A stretch of DNA of 64,000 nt, from assembly GCA_963924555.1 (NCBI GenBank), contig OZ004597.1, forward strand, positions 3,428,404 through 3,492,403, in the 5' to 3' direction. Shown here in pieces: positions 34,160 to 44,676 of this stretch. Under the pieces are notes generated by a model. That model made no database searches and had not been told where the DNA came from. It worked only from the letters and a program-made list of their open reading frames with translations. The stretch's first letter is position 1; every line of letters starts with the position of its first letter. The DNA comes from Crambe crambe. Taxonomy: Eukaryota > Porifera > Demospongiae > Poecilosclerida > Crambeidae. The translations under genes were made by a program, and so were the position numbers.

Positions 34160-34864
34160 TCAATCATGTCCGCAACATTTCCTCTCTGAAGATCTATGAC
34201 CAGAATTATCCAATGATACAGTTGTATTGTATGAACTATCACCTCTATATGAAGATATGCCTCGTCTTGAGGCGGGTACTAAAGGCTCCCCTTTCTTTAC
34301 ACCATCCCAACCATCTTCAATTTTAATCCGTCCATCTTGTACCATGTGCAGGATCTTTTGCGACAGGATTTGAAATGTCTCTTCCACATTGTGACCAGAT
34401 TTAGCCGAGGTTTCAACATAATCCATACCGTGACTTGTTGCAAATCTCAAACCATCCTCCCTTGTTACTTGTCTTTGCTTGCTTTGATCATCTTTATTGC
34501 CAACGAGAACAAAAACAGGCTTATGCGGATCAGCTATTTTCATCACTTCATCATACCACTCGTCCAAACTTGCAAAAGACTCTCGGTTTGTGATGTCAAA
34601 AACAAGCAGCCCTCCAACAGCATTGCGGTAATATGCCTTCACTATGGCCCTGAATCTGTCTTGACCTGCAGTATCCCATAGCTGCAGCTTTATGGGGTAG
34701 CCATTAACGGTGATCATCTTTGCATGGAAGTCCACACCCACAGTCAGGCTGATATCTGGAAAATATTCACCTTCTTTGAACTGCCGGAGGAGACTGGATT
34801 TTCCCACGGTGCTTTGGCCAATCATGATGAGCCTGAACTGATAGAGGTAGCCAGCATCTGCCAT
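34160..34864 (-). CDS. RAB39: Rab39-like small GTPase, intronless
   Basis: 234 residues in one exon. The G1 P-loop is GQSTVGKSS and switch I is TVGVDF. G3 is WDTAGQDRF (usual QERF), G4 is NKDD and G5 is ETSAK. Rab39 hallmarks are YRNAVGGLLVFDITNRESF, QRQVTREDG and the C-terminal EDGWDGVKKG. The tail ends KCCGHD, a double-Cys motif suitable for geranylgeranylation, though with three residues after the pair. Mammalian Rab39 acts in endosome, Golgi and autophagy traffic. Lack of introns among intron-rich neighbours suggests a retroposed copy, but no poly-A tract or target duplication was seen. Head-to-head with sestrin. Confidence 0.88.
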   Translation of the reverse strand: MADAGYLYQFRLIMIGQSTVGKSSLLRQFKEGEYFPDISLTVGVDFHAKMITVNGYPIKLQLWDTAGQDRFRAIVKAYYRNAVGGLLVFDITNRESFASLDEWYDEVMKIADPHKPVFVLVGNKDDQSKQRQVTREDGLRFATSHGMDYVETSAKSGHNVEETFQILSQKILHMVQDGRIKIEDGWDGVKKGEPLVPASRRGISSYRGDSSYNTTVSLDNSGHRSSERKCCGHD

Positions 34865-35179
34865 TGTATAGACGAGGTGATCTGGGTAATGACACTCGCT
34901 GGAGCTGCAAACACATCAGTCGAGAAAAAAATAATAATATTCATCAGCTCTGAAAAATAACGCGATCACATGACCATTAGATAGCTCGCGCGGCGCGCGC
35001 GAATCTAGATTATTATCCGGATTATCAATATCCATGGTCATCCGGATATTATTATCATGGCGCGATCGTGATCACGTTGCAGATTATTAGAGCCCGGTGG
35101 CATGGTATGTATGGTATAGGCAGCTAAGAGAGGAACTCTACACCAGTTTGTTGCTACTACGTTGCTATGATCAGTAACT
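34865..35179. promoter_or_regulatory. Bidirectional promoter of Rab39-like and sestrin, CpG palindrome
   Basis: 315 bp between divergent start codons. It contains the alternating CG block cgcgcggcgcgcgcg (about 34987-35001) and paired atccggat motifs about 30 bp apart (near 35015-35050), then gcgcgatcgtgatcacg. This is the most CpG-rich spot in the region. Specific factors cannot be named. Confidence 0.55.
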
Positions 35180-35897
35180 ATGATAGAAAACCACGTAGAG
35201 ATAGATGAAGAAGAAGTCTTTCAGGAGGACGAGACGTGTGAGCAGGAAGAGACACTGCTCTATTTTGGCGGGTTGTTCAGGAGAGAAGAAAACGAGAGGC
35301 TCAAGTTTGTGGAGAATTTTACCAAGAGTGTGAAGGCATGGATCAGCAAACCCGACGACCTCTTGGCACAGAGTATGCTCCATGTCCATCTGCCTACTGC
35401 TCTCCGTTTGTCCATCACTGCTCCTTTTAAAGATGTCAGGGAAACATTTTATGAACTGTTGAAGGAGATCCAGGTGAGGTCTTAACTCTAGGCACAGGAC
35501 ATCATCCAAGGATAATTATGATGCACTAGCATCATGTTATCCCATTGTTACTTATTTTATGGGATTTCAGTAACCACACATTATGTTATTCATAATTATT
35601 TGTAGAACAAATTCTATTTGTATACTGTACTAGTGTAGGGAGTACTTTCAATATTGATTTTGTTCTGCATGTCTGTTAGATTTTGTGTAATAGATTCAAT
35701 CTCCTTTTCAGGAGCAAGGGTATGAAGTCCCCAAGAATGTTTTCTCAGGACCTTCCTCGTTTATTCCCATGAAAGAGGTAAAATCTATCAGCACTATTCA
35801 AAAAAATAATTTCTTCTTTTCTTTCTTTTTGCAGACCGTGCATTATGGCAGTTCTAGACAGACTGCAGTGGTAAGTAGATCTCTCTCTTGCTCAGTA

Positions 35898-35959
<62 letters not shown>

Positions 35960-38900
35960 CCCTCCTTTAGTGAATTTTCTCTATACTCAGGCTGAGGTCC
36001 AATCTCATTATGAAGATGCTTTCATTTACGATGGTCGTCTCTCCAACATGGTCCAACTCTTGGGCTACCATCCCAGTTACCTCTCCCTCTTCATTCGGAC
36101 CCACGACTTCCTCATGCAAGGGAATGGCCCTCTGCCCCTACACATACGTAACTACATAGCTATACTGGTACGTGGTACGTTTCATTTGTTTAGAAGGGAG
36201 CACGGGTGTTCTCTACTCTCTAGGTCCAGTAATAATTGGAAGCCTTCGATGCCAAATGACAGGGATTTCTGAATTTTAGAGGGGCTAGTTCCATTGCTAG
36301 ATCTTAGTTTCTGGGATGTTTTGCCAAGCCAATGTATTTATTCTTGGCCAAAACTTCTCACATGCCATCGTGAAAGGCACTTTGAATTAAGGACATCATG
36401 GACACAATTAGAAGGGATGTAGTAGTGAATGCACAGCCAAAGAATGCTGGTAATGTAGTGGTATGAGCTTCAGTAGACTAAACTATTATCATTCCAACTT
36501 TGACCTCTGGAAAAAAAGTCAGCCTACTTTTAGTGTGGGGGGGATCCAGTGGCACCCAGAGTTGTGATAAATGGCCACAACCACTAGCATTGGGCAAGAC
36601 TGACTCTTACCACAATTGTGATAAATGACCACACCACCAGCTGAAGCACTTGAAAGTGCTCTTGATCAATACTCTGAACTTAGTTAGAAGCCACAGTATC
36701 TCACAGAGGTGAGATTTAATGATGCATCACAATACTTGTGTATGGTTGACTGATGATATGATCATGCATTTTGAATGCTGACTAACAGTTCTATCCACGG
36801 TATAGCTGTTTTATGATTTGTTGCTCACCCTCTGTTTTACTTTAACACATCCATATTCCCTGAATTTTTTTTATTCATGTAGGCTGCAAGCAGACACAAG
36901 TGTTCTTACCTGGTGAGTTCATTGTAGCATGTTATTCTACTATTGATCCTTTCAGTATTATAATAATCTCACAGAATGTCCATTTAAGGCTATTATGATA
37001 ATGATCATAGCACAATACCTCAATGGCAGCTGTGATGTGGACAGGTTATGTGATTTGCTATGCCCATCACACACCCTCAACACACCCTCAACATGTGGAC
37101 AACAGTATCTATAATATATGGCTTTACACCATACAGGGCTTCTCTTGTGTTAGTGGTACAAGTTTATAGTTTATGAATCATGCTGGTGGCTGATGCAATA
37201 CCATGTGGATAGGTCATGTGAATAACACCCACTACACACCCACAGCATGCACACTGCTGGTTTTGTAATACATAACAATGCTTTAATGGAATTTTAGGAT
37301 GAATGAATTCACTATTGTGTCGGCCAACCATGAATGTACTTGATTAGATAAGAATGGTATGTGATTTGTACAATTAATTCAATATGAATGACCTTAATTG
37401 AAGAAAAGAACCCTCGTATGAGTGATTCTGACCTCTGATCCTCTCCCACCTGCGACTGCTGGCACACCAAAAGCTTAAAGATCAAGTCTGATTCGGTCAT
37501 GCATAGCACACAAATTTTATGGTTTTGAAATCACTAATTATGCATGAAAGCATGGGGAATCTATAAAAAATTATTCTACCCCATTGACACACTATACAAT
37601 ACAGGAATGCCACTCATCTTTTGTAGTGACCTTCCACACCTGTTTTTTGTTTCGTTTTTAGTTGTTTTTTTACTGTTGGGAATGTGATAAATGAGGTCAA
37701 TTTATTTTGTATGACCTGCTAAATAATAACTTCACAATTTGTAGAGCACAAAAAATAACATTTATGTTACAGTCAGTCAGTCAGATGTCCCATTGGAACT
37801 ATTCTACTAGTTCCATTGTCCAAATGCTCACACACACTAGCTATAATAGTCCTCGTTTGCTGATTCAATTAGACTCATCAATGCCTTATGTGTATTAACT
37901 GTATTTTCATACTCATGCTAGTGAGGTTGGTACGGGAGTGCAACTTGGGAAGTTGGTTACTCGGTGGAGTCCAATTCTTTTAGCCTGTGTATTGTTCAGC
38001 TGTGTATATCCAATAGTGAAGTTGGTTAGGCATAGCCTTGTACTGTGTAGTCATGTTGTCTCCATGAGCATACTGGCTCAAAGCTGGAGCTCTCTGCAGT
38101 ATTGTTTACATTATATTTGTGCTGTTCTGTTGTTTACATTTGTTGTCTTGTTTACTTTCATTGTTTGCTATACTTTAGTTGTTGTTTACTGTTAGTGTTG
38201 TTTGGCAACCGTAGGTGACCTTGCAAGAAGTGGAGTTTCTGAAGAACCGAGGAGAGAAGCAGTGGTTGCAGGGAATTCAGTTCTTACCCACTAAGATGCG
38301 AAACTTGCTCTTCCTCAACAAAGTCCTGGCTCACCAGCCTTGGTATGTCCAGGCTAAGCACTTGAAGGTTAGTCCAAGAAAGACTTTACATAGTGTTATT
38401 AAGGGAGTGGTTGACATGTTGGGATTGATACTTCATATTATGTGATATGTCTATAGTGAGAGAGAGAGGGTTAATTGACACTCAAATGAAGGGTACCACA
38501 ATGTGGACCCCCTGAAGTGAGAGGGAGGATTGACAGTAGAAAGGAGGGGGCTAAAATGTAATGTGAAGTCCCTCAACAGTATGCAAAATAAGAGTTTCAA
38601 TTTGATAGGACATTTTGTCAGACCAAATCCAATTTGATCAGTCATTTATCTTCTTTGATGAGTATATCTATGATGTGAATTCTTGAATTTATTCTGACAG
38701 AATGTCCAACTAAAGTTGGAATTGTCTGGCCAAAGAGAAAAAATGGCCAGTGGCCGGCAGTAATATTGCATACTGCTCAATATGGACTAGCTCCCTGAAA
38801 GTGGAGATGCCTATAATTGTACTAATTAAGACACAAAAAAAGTATTATTTATAATTTAAGAAAGGCTATTATATTTGTATAGGGAAGAAGGAAAATTTCA

Positions 38901-41900
38901 CCCACTGAATCAAACTACATACATAATTATGTACATTTGACTACAGTAAAACCTTGACTGCCTGACTATTTTTTTTTCTTCTTCTTAACCTGTAGAGTTT
39001 GCTGGTTGGTGCTGATAGTTGGTCCATAGCAGAACTGATCCATGCCATCACCATCATGGCGCACTTTCACTCCCTGGCAGGCTTTTGCTTGGGGTGTGGC
39101 GTTAACCCAGAGATAGACACACCCCTGGGCCACACCACAAAGAACGGAGACAACTTGCATTACAACTGCTGTACCAATCCGTCACTTGGTATGGGAATGA
39201 GGACTCCATCAGATTCCGAGTCTGAGACTGTGTCCCCCACGGCAAGATCTCCACTGGCACGCTCACCCACTCATCCACAGATGGCCCAATCACTTGTACA
39301 ACATTTCATTGAAAGTGAGTTTCGTAGAACTTGAGAAATAAAATCAACTATAAAGTCAATAGTGAAGTATATATATAATGAGCACCTGGCTACACAGACC
39401 ATCTTTCTCTATAGTTATGACAATGTGTCCCTGATTAGAGAGGTATTTTCGTTTTATGATTATATTGTCCTGTCCCCTGCACTGTTAAGAGTTCACTTTT
39501 GTGCAATTATGTTACTGGAACTGAGTGCAAGCATAATTGACCTTGTACAGTCTGGTGGGGATGATGAAACAGAACTATAGTGACTCCTGATAGCGGTATA
39601 ACTTGTGTCTATGATGATCTTTACCATATGAATATACGAAGGATTGCTGACTACATTAATTAGACCCTGCTTTGTGTGACAAAAGGCAGAGTTGCACGTG
39701 CTTGACGATGGAATAACAATTGGCATGTTTGACCTTGAGAGCTAACCACCAGTCACCATATTGGTTGTGTAGACTAGCTGCCAATTAAGCAGCAACAGTA
39801 AATAATAACATATAGTCAGCTTGATGTACAGCATGCAACGTGTTTACAAATTTAGTTGTTGCTAGAACATGTGGACACACTAAACTGCTTGGTGAATTTA
39901 GTTGCGGACACACAGTATTGAGCTGGTTGCTAAGGTAACAGTTTATAAATATTTATTTAGCAGCATCACTCACCAATGATTTGACCCTTTCTGAGGGTTT
40001 CTGTTTATGTTGAGTGCATTTCAACTTCCTTTGGTCCCTGACAATAGGTAGTGTCAATGGTCATACAAGTACAGGAACTTCAATCTCTAAGGTGCAGACA
40101 GTTATCAGTGGATGATGTACAATAGTTGCAGAACAGTTGTCATGCATCAGGTGGTGGCCTGAGCCCTATTGTTCTTAGCCACTAACTAGCTACTCCAGAG
40201 CCACTCTTATGCAAACTGATTTTTTGCTGCATATAAACTTACCCCTTCCTCACAAACAGAAATATTATTAGGTTGGTTGAACTCAAATCATAGCGTATTT
40301 GTACTTTAATAAGGGAAAAAGCATTTCGTGAAATGAAAAAAGATGTAGGGATGACCACTGCTCAAAAAAGTAAGAAAACAAGAAGGATGGAATCTTTGTT
40401 CTGTATATCCAGCCAACAATCCCTACATATACGTCGGGTAGCTTCAGATTATAGTGTAGTAATGTACGTATATGTAGGGATTGTTGGCTGGATATACAGA
40501 ACAAAGATTCCATCCTTCTTGTTTCCTTACTTTTTTGAGCAGTGGTCATCCCTACATCTTTTTTCATTTCACGAAATGCTTTTTCCCTTACTTGTTCCTG
40601 GTCTTTTTTCCTCTCTTTTATGGTTTTAGCTATGTATAGAGTTCATTCTTCTATGTGTATGCAGGGACAGATGAAAGAAGAATAGTTCTCCAATAGCATA
40701 CCAGCCCAATCATTATCAACGAGTCAAGGTGGAGGTAGAAGATGCTGAAATAGAGTCTACCTTGTTGAATCTAAATCCCCGAGTCGATACAGTAGTCTAT
40801 CATCATCATCATTATTCTAGCTACATATACCTATACCTAGCTAGCTAGCTAGCTAGAGGCAGCTGAGTAATATTATAATTTCGAATAATTGGATATCAAA
40901 TACATGCGCATGCGTATTATAGAAAAGATGGCTTCCTAATTGAATTAGTCGAGTGCTGTGCTCCGTAGTGTCTCCTTTTTCATCGACTCTTTCGAGGATC
41001 AACGAGTAGAAAAGATCGTAGTTTGTAGAATTTGGAGTGGATTTGTCCAGAAATCATAGCTGTAGCTTGAGTGGTTCGAGAGATATGGTTGTCTAAGAAG
41101 AATAATAATAAGAATAATAATAGAGAAGAAGAAGAATATAGCGATTTACCTGCTTGCCGTATTTCTGAAACGGTAAGCTCCCTGGTCCTGAAACTTGGTC
41201 TGCACATTGTAGTAGGCTCTAGTAGGCTGGATAATCATTCACAGTAGCTTTTGTTAGGTCTAAGTGGGAGAACTGGAATTTCACTTTTGTATTAGTCTAT
41301 AGGCGGCGCGCGCGGCCGTCCGAGTCATCCCTACATAGAGACACTCTCTGATGATTGGTGTAGCTAATATAATAATAATAATAATATATATATATAATAA
41401 ATTGTGTGTGGGCAAAAGATTGTTGGAGGAGGCTTCCCTAGGAAATGTATAGGCAGAGTATCTATGGGGAACTTCCCTAAGGCAGAACATCACCTTGGAA
41501 AGGTGTAAGCAAATATCAATTGAGTATGCATGCATGCACCTGGTGTGGGAAGAACATACATCAAATAATTTTGAGAGGATCTTGATGATGACTTTTGTCT
41601 TCTTTCATTCTCTTTGTGTTTATTTATCTCTACAGCTACCACCAACAACTTGGAGAATGGTGGTCCAAAGAAACAGCTGTCCCAGTCACTGACAGAAACT
41701 CTAAAAACGATTGAGAATGAAGGATCCTCCAGTGACGAGGAAAGCCCAGAGCAGAACAACATCATGTTTGAGAAGGCACAGTCCTCCCTTGGAAGTAAGA
41801 ATAGATTATTAGAGAGCGATAGCTCTCCCTATGTACATAGGGATGGCAGGTCAAAGACTGTATGTATAAACTCCAAACTCTACAGTGAGTTACTGAGGAA

Positions 41901-44188
41901 GGAACCTTCAAAATATGAAAATTGACTTTTCTTGATGATAAAGATCAACATACTGACTTACTGCTTCATGGTGATATAGATCTTTGTTTTCACTATGGTT
42001 CAGCCAGAGCCCTACATAGCCTTTTTGAATCAGTATGTACATAATAATCTCCATGCTGTAGTGTATCAAGAATATTTTTTTCCATTGCTGTAATCATAAT
42101 ATGGTATTACCTTCAGCATAACGCTTTCCTCTCTAGCACATAACTTTCTCATGGGCTTTCTCAAGCATGCTTTGATAAAATTGTCGGTAATGTCTCCACA
42201 CCAGATTTTGGCCCTAAATCTACTATGAATTTTTCATTAGGTAATAATTCAGTATGTTTATTCGTTGCTACAGCTTACCAGTTGTTGAACATGACCACAA
42301 AAATTCCCACTTTATGGGGGAGTTATAAAAAAATTTTCTGAATGAAATAATAGTCCAACTTCTTGATTTGATTCGCTCAATTGTACTTGTTTTTGCAGTG
42401 GACTCACAGAAGCCCAAGTTTCCAGTGCCGACTCCTATCAGTTTGGTCAAGTACCTGGAGGACCCAGAGTACGAGCATGAAGACTTCACACTCTCAGCTG
42501 CTATCACATTGAGAGCCAGGGTAAGCATATCTATCACCTTGTACTTTCCAGGGATAGGTTCCCTTCTCTCTTCTCCTGTCCTTCTTTTCTCCCTCTTTTC
42601 CTTCCCTTCCCTCCCCTTTCTCCTCTCTCTCTCCTCTCCTCCTTTCTCCTCCCTCTCCTTCCCTTCCCTCCCCTTTCTCCTCTCTCTCCTCTCCTCCTTT
42701 CTCCTCCCTCTCCTTCCCTTCCCTCCCCTTTCTCCTCTCTCTCCTCTCCTCCTTCTTTCCCCTTCTCCTCCCTCTCCCTCCCTCCCCTCCCCTTTCTCCT
42801 CTCCCTCCCCTCCCCTTTCTCCTCTCCCTCCCTCTCCTCCTCCTCTCCCTCCCTCTCCTCCTCCTCTCCCCCTCTCCTCCCTTTCCTTCCTTTTCCCTCT
42901 TGTGTTCAACTCTTGCTTTGTCCACCCTTGTAGGAGTATTCTTGGGAGGATCATGGATATCCTTACCTCAATAGCTTGTATGCTGACATAGGACCTTTCC
43001 TAGATGAAAAGTTCAAAGTGGCTCTCCAAATGACCTACAGAATGTGAGTTGTTTGGTATCCCTTACTCTGATGGAGTGCATGTTTTTTAAACATCCCTTA
43101 CCAAGTTTCAACCAGTCGTTGTTGCATGTGTACTTGGTATCCCTTACCAACCAGTTGTTGCATGCACACACTTGGGACCAGCAATTTTTTTAGGTTGCCA
43201 ACTCTTCAGAGGTTCAATTCATATTAGCAGTATCTCTAATTGGGAGGGTTTTGTATTGCATCCTGAATATAGAGAGCTCATTAAGACTGTACTTGATATC
43301 TCTTACCAACCTTCAAGCTAGTGATATTCGCTCAGACATTCTACTTCTATTATTTTGCAGGATTGGAACTGAGCAGAACATAGACACAGGGCCATTCCGA
43401 GAAGCCACTTGGTATTACATTCATAGTATAAAGGGCATCAGGCATGATGATTACCACTATAGAAGAGTAAGTCCCTAGAATTGAAGTTAATCCTAACCAG
43501 TGCTGTCACTGTATGGTGATGTGTCCACCAGGTGAATCAGGTTCTTGATATCTCGTACAAGACCTACATCAGAATGGTAGCATGTTTCCCTGAGAAAGTG
43601 ACCGGCTATGATTTCCTCAACTGCATTACAGGCTTAGAGTATTCAGAAAGGGTATGTTATCAACAATCACTAGGTTGTCTATATTCACTGTTATCAGGAC
43701 AAGGACCTATGGTCAGGGCTAATAGGTCAAGGATGGTCAAGGCTAATAGGACAAAGACCTGTGGTCAGGGTTAATAGGACAAGGACCTATGGTCAAGGCT
43801 AATAGGACAAGGACATATGGTCAGGACTAATAGGACAAGGACATATGGTCAGGGCTAATAGGTCAAGGCTGTTAGGACAAGGCTGTTAGGACACTAAGGG
43901 TACCGGATACCTATATAATCAACAGGGCATTGTTTCATACATATGAGGCACTTTCATTTTTATTCATAAGCCCTTGGTAGCCTCAATTTGGTACAAACTG
44001 ATCCGTAAGGGACAATGTTTGAGGAATTGTGGGGGGCTGTCACATATTGCTGTCCATTTATACATGATGCCATTGACAGCATAACTTTATCTTGTATGCA
44101 GATACATGTGAATATTTTGGTAATGGAGGCAAGGATTCAAGCTGAACTCATTTATGCTCTTAGAGCAATCATGAATTATATGAAGTGA
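35180..44188 (+). CDS. SESN: Sestrin
   Basis: Thirteen exons close in phase and give 592 residues: 35180-35473, 35712-35777, 35835-35870, 35991-36167, 36883-36912, 38215-38367, 38996-39314, 41636-41794, 42399-42520, 42934-43043, 43361-43466, 43532-43651, 44102-44188. Landmarks are FIPMKE, LGYHPSYLSLFIRTHDFLMQ, AASRHKCSYL, FLNKVLAHQPW, SWSIAELIHAI, FCLGCGVNPEID, SWEDHGYPYLNSLYADIG, HDDYHY and the end HVNILVMEARIQAELIYALR. Sestrins inhibit mTORC1 by binding GATOR2, and in vertebrates SESN2 senses leucine. The peroxidase-like Cys and Tyr (CSY) are present, but the His seven residues after the Cys is Gln. Of leucine-pocket residues, Thr374, Thr386, Arg390, Glu451 and His454 equivalents are kept, while Trp444 is Ile and Leu389 is Phe. 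The middle (exons 7-8) is a long Ser/Pro-rich linker. Confidence 0.95.
35899..35956 (+). repeat. (CT)n abutting the sestrin exon 4 acceptor
   Basis: About 55 bp of CT ends about 35 bp before the acceptor at 35990. It forms or extends the polypyrimidine tract of this short (120 bp) intron. Confidence 0.9.
40311..40630. mobile_element. Large palindromic MITE in sestrin intron 7
   Basis: The arms 40311-40436 and 40464-40589 are near-perfect inverted repeats of about 126 bp around a 27-bp loop. Both begin aagggaaaaagcatttcg when read from the outside. A tail (acttgttcctggtctttttt... atggttttagc) follows and is shared with the collapsed copy at 5219-5337. The mirror-image open frames on both strands are products of the palindrome. 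Confidence 0.92.
42560..42900 (+). repeat. ~340-bp homopyrimidine (TCC/CCT-rich) tract in sestrin intron 9
   Basis: Almost pure C/T on the plus strand, with internal units of cctttctcctctctctcctc type. It ends about 35 bp before the exon 10 acceptor (42933). The long open frames on either strand are compositional. Confidence 0.95.
43697..43890 (+). repeat. Degenerate ~29-bp tandem repeat in sestrin intron 12
   Basis: Units of the type ggacaaggacctatggtcag plus ggctaata repeat about six times with variation. Confidence 0.85.
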
Positions 44189-44676
44189 TATCTATTACCT
44201 CTTTCATTCCATTCCACCCCTCCCTCATTCTATCCTATCCTGTCCCACCCCATCACCTCATCTCTTCCCACTCTTCACCCTTTCCTCCTCCCATCTTCTT
44301 ACTAGGTGATTCATATATATCAGTTCTGGAAAAGTGTACCTTATGTGCATCTACTTAATCAGATCAGATAGCCTAAAATGCTAGATTTACCATGTGGATC
44401 AGGGTTCTTGATTCCACCCCATTATGACATTGTCATTATGCTATTATAGCTGTTTATGTCCATTATCGTGACGTAGAAATTATTTGTGCTGTTAGACGAA
44501 ATATTTCACTTGTTTCTGTAATATCTGGCAAATTTTTGTCATGAAAAATAGTAAACTTTGCTGTGGTATATTATTATTAAAGGAACTTTTGCTGTTGTGT
44601 AACAGTTTATTAAGAGAACTATCCTGTAAAAAAAAAAGATATTGTTACGCGTACCACTTCAGAATTAGATGACACA
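44189..44676. other. Convergent 3' flank between sestrin and FLASH-like genes
   Basis: 488 bp with no coding sequence recognised. It must hold the 3' untranslated regions of both genes. A short C/T-rich stretch with ttcccac, catcccacc and ctcctcc units lies at 44205-44300. An A-run at 44628-44638 is T-rich on the FLASH strand. Confidence 0.6.

Noticed and set aside
40283..40629. Mirror-image open frames MKKDVGMTTAQKSK on both strands
   Set aside because: Produced by the two arms of a palindromic element.
42268..42991. Charged and Ser/Pro-rich open frames on both strands
   Set aside because: Arise from the homopyrimidine tract in sestrin intron 9.
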